Source of the DNA: an uncultured Verrucomicrobiota bacterium | GTDB lineage: Bacteria; Verrucomicrobiota; Verrucomicrobiia; Opitutales; Opitutaceae | Direction: 5' to 3' | DNA: 64,000 nt | Assembly: GCA_903856725.1 (NCBI GenBank) | Contig: CAIOCT010000031.1 | Location: 60,708-124,707, forward strand | Shown: positions 44,056 through 51,898 of the stretch, in pieces | Numbering within the stretch: position 1 is the first letter of the stretch | Layout: every line of letters starts with the position of its first letter | The notes under the pieces: model-generated | The model's input: only the letters and a program-made list of their open reading frames with translations | Database searches by the model: none | Told to the model about the DNA's origin: nothing | Made by a program: the position numbers and the translations under genes

Positions 44056-45366
44056 ATGAAAACTTTCTGCCTCAGCCTCCTGCTCGGCCTCGTCGCGACG
44101 GCGGCCCCCCACGCGGCGCTGCCCACGTTGCCGACTGAGCTCATCACATTGGCTGTTCGCACCGCGCCGCCGCGCTGGAAATTTGTCGACCTGCAACGCT
44201 CTCGAGAAATGCGCGAGACCTTCGCCCTCCAGGTTACGGCGATCGCCGCCTATCAATCACCCACCGCCCTCGTCGATGGCCAGTCACTCGCGAGCCATCT
44301 GGCCAAAAAACTCCGCTCCTTTTTAGTAACGCCCACTCGCTACCCCGATGGCAGCACCCGCGAACCAGAAGCCCAAGGCGGCCTGGGCGGGTGGACGCAT
44401 GCGGTACCGGCTCACGCCCTCCTGCTCGCAAAAAATACTCCCGCAGTCTGGTCACAACTGTCCGCCACTGAGCAGGCGCACGCTGATCTGCTCATGCAGG
44501 CCCTCGCGCTCGCGGCTCATTTTTGCCTCGATGACGATAACGATTACTACCTCCTGCTGGACGGAGCTTCGGTCTACCATAAAAGCTGGAACCCCAATCA
44601 CGTGGAAGGATACGTCGGGGTCATTATCTCGGCCTCTCTTTATTTTAGTCCAGACGAGCTCAATGATTTTTTCTCGCATTTCGATTTTGACGCTTTCATC
44701 GCGCGCTTAGAGGCGGCCAATTTTCAAAACATTAAACGCTGCTGGACGCGTAATCCCGCGATCCGCGGACTCATGATGCACGGCGGGACGATCGCCGTCC
44801 CTGCAGAACAAACGCTGGCCCCAGGCGTGCTGAGCACGGGAACGGGCGTGCGCCATCCCTTCACCTTAAATGGCCAGACGCTGCATGAGCCTTGGGCGCT
44901 GCATCGCACGCAAGCGCTCCGTCTTTTTTCCCACATCACGCGGACCCAGATTGAAGTTAATCCCACCTTTAGCTCGCAGTTACTTAACCAAGCGTCCGCG
45001 GCGACCCGCTCCCCCTGGGAGGGGCAAATGGGCATGTTGCATGAATTTGAAACCACTGACTGGCGGGGACTCCGCACCAGCCTTGGTTATGCCTACGAAG
45101 GGGCCATGATCGACCTCCCCACCGCCACCACCTTGAAATTACTCGGCCTATGGCAGGGATCCGCCGGCGGCGATTTAATCGAACGACGCATGAGCGTGGG
45201 TATGGCTGATCTTCGCTTCAAAGCCCAAGCCGGTTACCGTGGCTGGTCGATGGGGAAAATCACCGAACAGAATTGGACGAACAACCTACTCCCCATGGGT
45301 GCAGATTTTATTTTTGGCCTTTGGGAGACCTATTTCCTCCCGCCCCCACCGGCGCTCCAACCGTAA
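44056..45366 (+). CDS. Exported protein of unknown function, helical-toroid-like
   Basis: A 436-residue protein with a clear signal peptide (MKTFCLSLLLGLVATAAPHA). I do not recognise the family. The mature part is mostly helical with aromatic-rich loops such as GGLGGWTHAVPAHALLLAK, CLDDDNDYYLLLDGASVYHKSWNPNHVEGY and DWRGLRTSLGYAYEG. That pattern recalls alpha/alpha-toroid lyases and glycosidases of polysaccharide breakdown. The conserved-looking NPNHVEGY segment is a candidate active-site strip. It sits between an M20 hydrolase and a glycosidase-like gene. A polysaccharide lyase or hydrolase is a guess from pattern and context only. Confidence 0.6.
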   Translation: MKTFCLSLLLGLVATAAPHAALPTLPTELITLAVRTAPPRWKFVDLQRSREMRETFALQVTAIAAYQSPTALVDGQSLASHLAKKLRSFLVTPTRYPDGSTREPEAQGGLGGWTHAVPAHALLLAKNTPAVWSQLSATEQAHADLLMQALALAAHFCLDDDNDYYLLLDGASVYHKSWNPNHVEGYVGVIISASLYFSPDELNDFFSHFDFDAFIARLEAANFQNIKRCWTRNPAIRGLMMHGGTIAVPAEQTLAPGVLSTGTGVRHPFTLNGQTLHEPWALHRTQALRLFSHITRTQIEVNPTFSSQLLNQASAATRSPWEGQMGMLHEFETTDWRGLRTSLGYAYEGAMIDLPTATTLKLLGLWQGSAGGDLIERRMSVGMADLRFKAQAGYRGWSMGKITEQNWTNNLLPMGADFIFGLWETYFLPPPPALQP

Positions 45367-45423
45367 GGCAAGCTCGCGGCTAATCTAGCCGGCCAGAGCT
45401 CAGGATAAATCGGGTCAATTAAT

Positions 45424-45467
45424 CTGGCTGATAATTCTAGCGACTAGCCAGACGCCTTAAATTTTTT
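45424..45467 (+). terminator. Possible terminator after the exported-protein gene
   Basis: CTGGCT (45424-45429) and AGCCAG (45446-45451) can pair, followed within a few bases by TTAAATTTTTT. The loop is 16 nt, so this is a weak candidate. Confidence 0.35.
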
Positions 45468-45568
45468 GGCGGAGTATATTTCTGAAATCAAAAAACAAGG
45501 AAAACTCCCTATTTAATTTTCATTCGTTTTCAATCGTCTCACGCACCACTTCATTTTTAACTGAGCAC

Positions 45569-47764
45569 ATGCCTGAGCCCGTTGCCTCTTCGGTTGTGCT
45601 GCTACACGATCGACCGACCCTGTTAATTAATGGCGTGGCCCATACGCCCCTGATCTATGCGTTGAGTGATTGCCCTGGCGCTCGCTGGTCTTGGGAAGAA
45701 GTGCCGGCCCGCAATATTGGTCTCTTCGCCGCTCAAGGCGTTCGTCTTTTTCAACTGGATGTTTGGTTCGAGCAAATGCTCACCGAAAACAGCCCGCTTG
45801 ATATTTCGCTCGCGCGCAAACAAATCGCCGGCGTGCTCGCCCAATGTCCGGAGGCCGTCGTCATGCTGCGGCTGCACGTGAATGCGCCGGCTTGGTGGTG
45901 CGCGCGCCATCCGGAGGAATGCGTCGGGTATGCTGATGTGAGCGCCCACGCATCGCCCGAGTGGGGACTGCGTCGCCCGCTCGGCAGCGATGGCGATCAA
46001 CCGGTGCGAGCGAGTTTCGCTTCACGGCTCTGGCACGATTGGGCTTCCGCGCATTTGCGTGACTTCTGCTCTCAGCTCGCCGCCACCCCCGAAGGAAATG
46101 CACTGTTCTGTTTGCAAATTGCGAACGGGCTCTATGGCGAGTGGCACCAATTTGGGTTTCTCCATCACGACCCTGACACCGGCGACGCCGCGACGCGTTC
46201 CTTCCGCGCTTGGTTGCGCGCTCGCTACGAGACTGATGCCGGACTCGCGCGCGCTTGGCACCAGCCCACGGCTCGCCTCGACGCCGTGCTGCCACCCGAC
46301 TCGCCGGCCCGCGAACGCGCCGACTGCGGCCCCCTGCGCGATCCCCAGAAACAACAGGCAGTCATTGATTATTTTACGTGGCTCCACACCACGATGGCCG
46401 ACGCGCTGCTATCCTTGGCCGCGACGGTTAAAAAATCTTGGCCGCGCCCGATTGTAACAGCCGCCTTCCAAGGTTATTTTTATGGCCAATTCGGTCGCAA
46501 TGCCGCTGGCAGCCACTTGGCCATGGATAAAGTCCTGGCCTCACCGCACCTCGACTGCTTCTGCTCGCCGCAATCCTATACCGAAAAAGTTCGCGCGATG
46601 GGCGGATCGGGACATGCCCGCGGAATTTTAGGCAGCGTGCGGCGCGCGGGCAAATTGTGGCTCGATGAAAATGATCACGGGACTTTTCTGGTGGGTTGTC
46701 CGTGGGACAAAAAATTTGAGACCACGCCCGCTGATGATATCGCCTGCCTCCGGCGCAATACGCTGCAAGCCGTTCTGCGGGGCGGCGGCCAATGGTGGTA
46801 TGATTTCGGCATGGTGGCTGGCACCCCTGCTTTTGCTTCCCACGGCAACGTCGGCTGGTGGGATGATCCGCGCTTAAGTCAGGAAATTGCCGCCATTCAC
46901 CGCGTTGCTCAGGCGCGGCACGCTTATCCTTTCACGCGTCCTGCCGATACGCTCGTGATCCACGACCCTTGGTCCTTCTGCCACACGGTGGCGCAACGCT
47001 GGTCCTTGGAAGGTTTCAAATTTGGCGCCCAGCCTCCCGTTGGACCCAATCCTTTCTCCGCGCGCGGCATGGATGGATTGCTCGAGGGACTCTATCGCTC
47101 GGGACTCGTCTTTGATGAAGCGCTCATCGGCGAACTGGCGACCATGGATCTAACGCCTTTTCGCCTGATTATTTTTGGCACCACCCCAATTCTAACAGAG
47201 GCGCAGCGCCACCTCATCAGCACCCAGCTCGCGACCGGCGGACGCCATCTCGCGCTCACTGGTTATGCCGGTTGGGGCGATGGGCAGAACGTTGGCGCCG
47301 CGCTCGCTACTGCGTTGAGCGGCATTCCTACGACGGGGCGCGATGCCAACGTCCCCACGTCTCAGCTACAATTGAATGGCGCCACGGAAGAACAAATTCT
47401 CGAGGCCCCGAAACACGTGCCCGCTTACACGGCCCCAGCCGAACACGTGATCGGACGCTGGAACGATGGCAGCGTGAGCGCGGCACGCCGTGAGACAGCG
47501 GCGGCGACTTGGTGGACCTTCGCCCTGGCGCCGACCGAGCCGACTTTCCTCCGCGCCCTGGGTCGCTGCGCGGGCTGTCACGTGATTAACGATCACGATG
47601 ATGCCACGCTGCTGGGTGATGGCCTATTGATGGTGCACACCCTGCACGGCGGCGCGCGCCAACTTCATCTGCCCCACGGACCCACGATTGCGGTCAACCT
47701 CCCGCCGCGGAGCACGACGGTGTTCGATGCCGCGACGGGTGCACCTCTCTTAGCCACTGATTAA
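45569..47764 (+). CDS. GH42-like glycoside hydrolase
   Basis: A 731-residue cytoplasmic protein (no signal peptide) resembling GH42/beta-galactosidase-type enzymes. Residues about 15-480 look like a TIM barrel. Candidate acid/base Glu191 lies in LQIANGLYGEWHQF and candidate nucleophile Glu367 in KLWLDENDHG. A Rossmann-like trimerisation domain follows (about 480-620, RLIIFGTTPILTEAQRHLISTQLATGGRHLALTGYAGW). The last 100 residues form a small beta domain. The exact substrate is unknown. It is the last intact gene of the catabolic locus and is followed by a fucosidase-like remnant. Confidence 0.75.
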   Translation: MPEPVASSVVLLHDRPTLLINGVAHTPLIYALSDCPGARWSWEEVPARNIGLFAAQGVRLFQLDVWFEQMLTENSPLDISLARKQIAGVLAQCPEAVVMLRLHVNAPAWWCARHPEECVGYADVSAHASPEWGLRRPLGSDGDQPVRASFASRLWHDWASAHLRDFCSQLAATPEGNALFCLQIANGLYGEWHQFGFLHHDPDTGDAATRSFRAWLRARYETDAGLARAWHQPTARLDAVLPPDSPARERADCGPLRDPQKQQAVIDYFTWLHTTMADALLSLAATVKKSWPRPIVTAAFQGYFYGQFGRNAAGSHLAMDKVLASPHLDCFCSPQSYTEKVRAMGGSGHARGILGSVRRAGKLWLDENDHGTFLVGCPWDKKFETTPADDIACLRRNTLQAVLRGGGQWWYDFGMVAGTPAFASHGNVGWWDDPRLSQEIAAIHRVAQARHAYPFTRPADTLVIHDPWSFCHTVAQRWSLEGFKFGAQPPVGPNPFSARGMDGLLEGLYRSGLVFDEALIGELATMDLTPFRLIIFGTTPILTEAQRHLISTQLATGGRHLALTGYAGWGDGQNVGAALATALSGIPTTGRDANVPTSQLQLNGATEEQILEAPKHVPAYTAPAEHVIGRWNDGSVSAARRETAAATWWTFALAPTEPTFLRALGRCAGCHVINDHDDATLLGDGLLMVHTLHGGARQLHLPHGPTIAVNLPPRSTTVFDAATGAPLLATD

Positions 47765-47790
47765 AATTTGCCGTGAAATAATTTACTCCC

Positions 47791-48000
47791 ATGAAAACTT
47801 CGTCTCGTGCTGGTTGCCTGCTCGCAGCGTGATTGCTCGGCACTCAGACGCACGGCGAGCCGCCGACGCCCCCGCGGCTAAAATACGCCGACAGTTTTCT
47901 CGGAATTCATTTTGATTTTCACGCGGGACCTGATGACACCGCGATGAGCCAGCACACGACACCGGCGCCCGCTACCAAGTTACCACTCACCAACCACCCC
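47791..48000 (+). pseudogene. Remnant of a fucosidase-like secreted hydrolase gene
   Basis: An ATG at 47791 opens a signal peptide (MKTSSRAGCLLAA) that hits a TGA at 47830-47832. The same frame continues LLGTQTHGEPPTPPRL, then YADSFLGIHFDFHAGPDDTAM. That last block resembles the N-terminus of a secreted alpha-L-fucosidase-like family (FGIHFDFHA pattern). Similarity stops after about 60 codons and the frame runs into low-complexity C-rich DNA. The gene therefore has both a nonsense codon in its leader and loss of the catalytic part. The identification is from memory of the family motif. The preceding glycosidase gene suggests it once belonged to the same locus. Confidence 0.65.
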
Positions 48001-48071
48001 CCCAGCGCACCCCGTAATCCCCGCCTCCGCCTCCCTCCCCCCGCCTCCGTCTTTCCGCTCCTCCCCCTCGT

Positions 48072-48102
48072 GCGGTTTGTAATACATTATATTACAAACC
48101 GC
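48072..48102. repeat. Perfect 13-bp inverted repeat with 5-nt spacer
   Basis: GCGGTTTGTAATA and its exact complement TATTACAAACCGC flank CATTA. The AT-rich core TGTAATA-N5-TATTACA is unlike the C-rich DNA before it. It lies between the pseudogene and the converging phospholipase gene. It could be a bidirectional terminator hairpin (but without a T-run) or an orphan operator left by the decayed gene. Confidence 0.6.
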
Positions 48103-48151
48103 GCGCCGTTTAGAGTCGGCTTGGACTGATTAGTGAATCGTGACGGCTCGC

Positions 48152-49777
48152 TTAGAAATTCCAGAACGAAAGCATCAGCCCGGCACTATGATCGCGCCGG
48201 TAGTAGTCGATTAGGTCGCTGTTGTAACCGTAGCGGTACCACGCCATCAACGGCAGCCCAGCGAGTTTCAAGCCCGCCTCGAGCCTTATCGTATTATACC
48301 TGAAGGGATCCTCGTAGCCGGTCGTCCAGATCATTACATAGCGCCGCTCGAATTGCAAAAATCGCTCCCACCCGACGAGCGGAGCATTACCCCGTGGCGT
48401 CGCGACCGTGAGTGCATAGCGAAAGGTTAGACCATCCACGCGGCGCCGCTGCTTACCCTCTGGATCGCCCTCCCAAGCATTATACTCCTCTGCCGGACCT
48501 TGCAGCGCGCCCTTTGGCAGAAAATAATTTAACCGTGCCCGAAAGGAGAGCTTAGACTCTGGCGCCCACGACAAATCAGCATCCCAGTCGCGCGCAAACT
48601 GCAGTCCCACGTAATCCCAGCCCCGACTGATATTGTCGCGGGTGCTACGATACGCTGTTTTCTCGGCAATCGTCGCACTGGTTGGCGACGATGCATCGTG
48701 TGCTTGGTTCAGATAAACCTGCAGTTGTTCTTCGAACCGCTCCCGACTGGCGATAAATTGCCCGTTGCTTTCGTGACCGTAGACAAACTCTAGAAAATTC
48801 TCCTCCGACTCCGGCCCTGCCTGATTAGTCGACCAAAAGCGCACGGCGAGGAGCGGGTTGAATCGTTTGGCCACCACCGGCGATGACGGCCGGGTCTCAA
48901 TATATTGCCCGGCGCGCACCGTCGCGGCGGCATAAACATTAGGTCCCGTAAAACCAGCTGATCGCCAAAACTTTTCCCCCGTGCTCCGCCGGATCGGGTC
49001 AGGATAGCCCTGATGGTACAGCGGAAACATGGTGGAGAATTTAAAATCCATGAATGCGTCGTCGCCTTCATCGAAAGTGTAACCGATCTGCGTCGCCTCA
49101 TACGGCCGAAATAGTCGGCCAATTTTTCTGGGCAACGAACCCCGCTGCGCCTGCGTCTCGGTGTACCCCTCTTCACGGCGCTCAATGGTCGCTGCAAAAA
49201 TTTCTGATTTATCCATCACCACTACGGGCTGCTTGGCAGCTAACGACGCCCACTCCAGTTCGTCGTTGAGCGAGCGATGCTCGGCGAGCAGCTGCCATTG
49301 TCCGTCGACCTGCACCCAGGTCATCGTAAAACGACCATGCACCAAGAAACGCGGCCGCGCCAAAGCTTGGGCGGCGCTATAACTGCCCGTCACCACCGCC
49401 ACTGGCCCCGTCAGCCGAACGACCACTTCATGACTTGGCCCGCCGCCCAACGCAATTCGACGGATCACACGGTCCGCCTGTTTTAATTTAGCCGCCGGTA
49501 AATCAGGACCCGTGTAAGTATAGTTAGGATGCAGCAGCACCCCCAAGGCGGGCCGATCACCCGCGCCCTCAAGTGTGCGCTCAAATTCGTGCGTGAGTCG
49601 CAACAACGCTGCCTCGTCACTCACCGGAGCAGCCCACGCACCGGATAAGGCAACTGAGAGGATCACCCCTGCCCATAGCCATTGACGATTTCGCAACAGA
49701 GCACTGAGAAATAAATATGTTTTCAAGCGGATGACTGTTGAGCTAATTCCGCTCACCCCAAGTGCGCGGTGGCTCAT
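48152..49777 (-). CDS. DUF4440/SnoaL-like domain fused to outer-membrane phospholipase A
   Basis: A 541-residue exported protein. A long N-terminus ends in the signal helix WLWAGVILSVALSGAWA. Residues about 52-180 form an NTF2-like DUF4440 domain (EAALLRLTHEFERTL and GRFTMTWVQVDGQWQLLAEHRSL). Residues about 225-541 are an OMPLA/PldA-type 12-strand barrel. Its catalytic motif is YGHESNGQ with His335 and Ser337. The third triad residue, Asn in SRSWN of E. coli OMPLA, aligns with Asp388 in SRGWDY. OMPLA hydrolyses outer-membrane phospholipids after membrane damage. The NTF2-like N-terminal fusion is not part of the E. coli enzyme. The C-terminal Phe fits barrel insertion. Confidence 0.8.
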   Translation of the reverse strand: MSHRALGVSGISSTVIRLKTYLFLSALLRNRQWLWAGVILSVALSGAWAAPVSDEAALLRLTHEFERTLEGAGDRPALGVLLHPNYTYTGPDLPAAKLKQADRVIRRIALGGGPSHEVVVRLTGPVAVVTGSYSAAQALARPRFLVHGRFTMTWVQVDGQWQLLAEHRSLNDELEWASLAAKQPVVVMDKSEIFAATIERREEGYTETQAQRGSLPRKIGRLFRPYEATQIGYTFDEGDDAFMDFKFSTMFPLYHQGYPDPIRRSTGEKFWRSAGFTGPNVYAAATVRAGQYIETRPSSPVVAKRFNPLLAVRFWSTNQAGPESEENFLEFVYGHESNGQFIASRERFEEQLQVYLNQAHDASSPTSATIAEKTAYRSTRDNISRGWDYVGLQFARDWDADLSWAPESKLSFRARLNYFLPKGALQGPAEEYNAWEGDPEGKQRRRVDGLTFRYALTVATPRGNAPLVGWERFLQFERRYVMIWTTGYEDPFRYNTIRLEAGLKLAGLPLMAWYRYGYNSDLIDYYRRDHSAGLMLSFWNF

Positions 49778-49912
49778 TCGTTAAAATAAAAAGCCTCCAA
49801 AGAGTTGAATTTGCAAGCGCCCGCAGAGTCGTTTGGGATGTCCATGCCTCCGCGCTAGGCGAAGGGACCCCATTAATAATAGTGTATTTTGTTGTACCCC
49901 CCCCTACGTCTT

Positions 49913-50818
49913 ATGCAGACCAACATGAGACTAATCCTAACCCTGAGTATTATTCTTAGCTGCTTGGGCTTGGCCTCGCCTAGCTTTGCAGTGGATGCTG
50001 CAATCGTGGCTGAGTGGAGCAAGAAAGCCGAAGCCGGTGATGCTCAATACCAAACGTGGATGGGCGATTTCTGCAGCAACGGGCAATACGGCATGCCCCA
50101 GAACGCTACCACCGCGATGAAGTGGTGGCGCTTGGCGGCGGAACAGGGAAACCTTGAGGCACAATACTCGCTCGGCTTAGCTTACGCGCAAGGTGCAGGG
50201 GCGCCGCCAAACGGAGCTGAAGCCGTGAAGTGGCTGCTCCCAGTAGCTGAAAAAGGCCGAGCCAAGGCGCAATTCCACCTCGGCTTAATTTATGAAGAAG
50301 GCTCAGGGGTGCCACGCGACTATGCCGCAGCAGTCAAGTGGTACCGCCAGTCAGCCACCCAGGGGATGGCTGACGCTCAATCTCATCTCGGCTTAATGTA
50401 TGCCAATGGTACAGGCACCACACAGGATTATACGGAGGCTGTACGCTGGTACCTCATGGCGGTAGACAACCGCGATGCTGAAGCAGAATGTAATCTGGGG
50501 ATCATGTACGCCGAGGGCCGAGGGGTGCCGAAAAATTCTGCAGAAGCTGTAAGGTTATTTCGCCTGGCTGATGAGCAAGAAAATGCTGAAGCGGCGTGTC
50601 AATTAGGCGAAATGTACGCCAAAGGCGAAGGGGTGGCCCAAGACCTCGTGCAAGCACATGCTTTGCTAAGTAAGGCCGTGGTGAGGGGTGATGTTGGCTC
50701 TGACTTGAGGCTCAAAGCTCTAGAATCAAAACTGTCCTTTGCCCAATTAAGCGAAGCAACGGCGCGCTTACGCCAGCGATTGCTTGAGTCCAAGCAAGCC
50801 ACCAAAAATCATCAGTGA
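49913..50818 (+). CDS. Secreted Sel1-repeat (TPR-like) protein
   Basis: A 301-residue exported protein: a signal peptide (MRLILTLSIILSCLGLASPSFA), then about six Sel1-like repeats of 36 residues, each with the pattern A-x2-LG-x2-Y-x2-G-x-G-V-x2-D-x2-A-x-WY (clear copies near 85, 120, 156, 192 and 228). Sel1 solenoids mediate protein-protein contacts, often in the periplasm. The ATGs at 49913 and 49925 are both possible; a TTG lies further upstream. It is divergent from the phospholipase gene. A specific partner cannot be named. Confidence 0.88.
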   Translation: MQTNMRLILTLSIILSCLGLASPSFAVDAAIVAEWSKKAEAGDAQYQTWMGDFCSNGQYGMPQNATTAMKWWRLAAEQGNLEAQYSLGLAYAQGAGAPPNGAEAVKWLLPVAEKGRAKAQFHLGLIYEEGSGVPRDYAAAVKWYRQSATQGMADAQSHLGLMYANGTGTTQDYTEAVRWYLMAVDNRDAEAECNLGIMYAEGRGVPKNSAEAVRLFRLADEQENAEAACQLGEMYAKGEGVAQDLVQAHALLSKAVVRGDVGSDLRLKALESKLSFAQLSEATARLRQRLLESKQATKNHQ

Positions 50819-50881
50819 AGCGAGCGGCGGCACAAGCTGGCTGAGAATGCAGAGGTAGATCGCCCAGAAAAACATCGTCCA

Positions 50882-51898
50882 CTACGGAGTCTTCCGTGGG
50901 GCGAGTGCCAACCGGAAGCCAACAAAAGGCAGGCCGCTACTCGGTCCATTCCATTTGCGACTCGCGGCACGACAATAGATCGCGTCGCTATGCCAACTGC
51001 CTCCGCGGATGATGTGATCAAGCCCCATTGTCGGACCGACCGGATTCACGACGTTGCCACCGGGAAGAGCAGGGCTGGAAAAATCGAGGCACCATTCATA
51101 AACATTGCCGAGCATGTCGTAGAGCCCCCATGCGTTGGGTTGTTTTAGCCCCACTCGACGTGCACCCGCTTGGCCACCAGGGTATTGTTTACCGGCCCAA
51201 CTCGAGGTATCCCAGCCCGCCCCAATATAGCCAACACTGCTGTTGCCCGCATACCAGCCGATGCCATCGAGCACGGGGGCATGGTTACTTCCATAATAGT
51301 GCACGGGTCCAGCATAGGTCGCGGACGTCGTGCCGGCGCGACAAGCGTATTCCCATTCAGCCTCGGTCGGCAGCGTAAACTCGTAACCCGCCGGCAGGGA
51401 ACCCTCCGCGCGCGCGCGCGTAGTCAACTTAACGCAAAACTCACGGGCATCGTCCCAGCTCACAAAATACATCGGCACATCTCCTTGCGTGCCGGCGAGA
51501 AGTTGCCGGGGATTTTCGTGTTGGGTGAAATATTTTTTAACCTGCCCCAGCAAGTCCGTGCCCATAATAGCCCGCCATTGGTCGAGCGTAACCGGCGTAC
51601 GACCTAGCCAATATGATTGAGTAATAGTCACGGTTGTCTGCGGAGCTTCGAGCTGCGTATGCCCGGGCTCGCCAGCCGGACTGCCCATTACAAATTTCCC
51701 GGCGGGGATCGCCTGCATGTCCAAGCCAAGATCGGTAATAACAAAGGGGCGTCCGACCAAAGGGAAGGCCGGTGAAACATGACTGCGCGCCGGATCAAAT
51801 TTTGGCGTCAAAAGCGTCGATGCGGCATTCCCGCTAATCAGCAACCGCCCGGCGAGGAGCCACCCATAAATTAAAAAATGGACTCGGCTCGTTTTCAT
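50882..51898 (-). CDS. Exported SUMF1/FGE-fold protein
   Basis: A 338-residue protein with a signal peptide and a C-type-lectin-like formylglycine-generating-enzyme fold. Landmarks are MQAIPAGKFVMGSP, YWLGRTPVTLDQWRAIMG, FTLPTEAEWEYACRAG, LYDMLGNVYEWCLDF, IRGGSWHSDAIYCRAASR and VGFRLAL. The paired copper-binding cysteines of true FGE (in the last block) are not both present, so it is probably a family relative rather than a sulfatase activator. No sulfatase gene lies in the window. The start overlaps the stop of the upstream LMF-like gene by four bases (ATGA), so the two are co-translated and probably act together. Confidence 0.85.
   Translation of the reverse strand: MKTSRVHFLIYGWLLAGRLLISGNAASTLLTPKFDPARSHVSPAFPLVGRPFVITDLGLDMQAIPAGKFVMGSPAGEPGHTQLEAPQTTVTITQSYWLGRTPVTLDQWRAIMGTDLLGQVKKYFTQHENPRQLLAGTQGDVPMYFVSWDDAREFCVKLTTRARAEGSLPAGYEFTLPTEAEWEYACRAGTTSATYAGPVHYYGSNHAPVLDGIGWYAGNSSVGYIGAGWDTSSWAGKQYPGGQAGARRVGLKQPNAWGLYDMLGNVYEWCLDFSSPALPGGNVVNPVGPTMGLDHIIRGGSWHSDAIYCRAASRKWNGPSSGLPFVGFRLALAPRKTP

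Noticed and set aside
50882..51898. True formylglycine-generating enzyme for sulfatases
   Set aside because: The paired active-site cysteines are not both present and no sulfatase gene is in the window.
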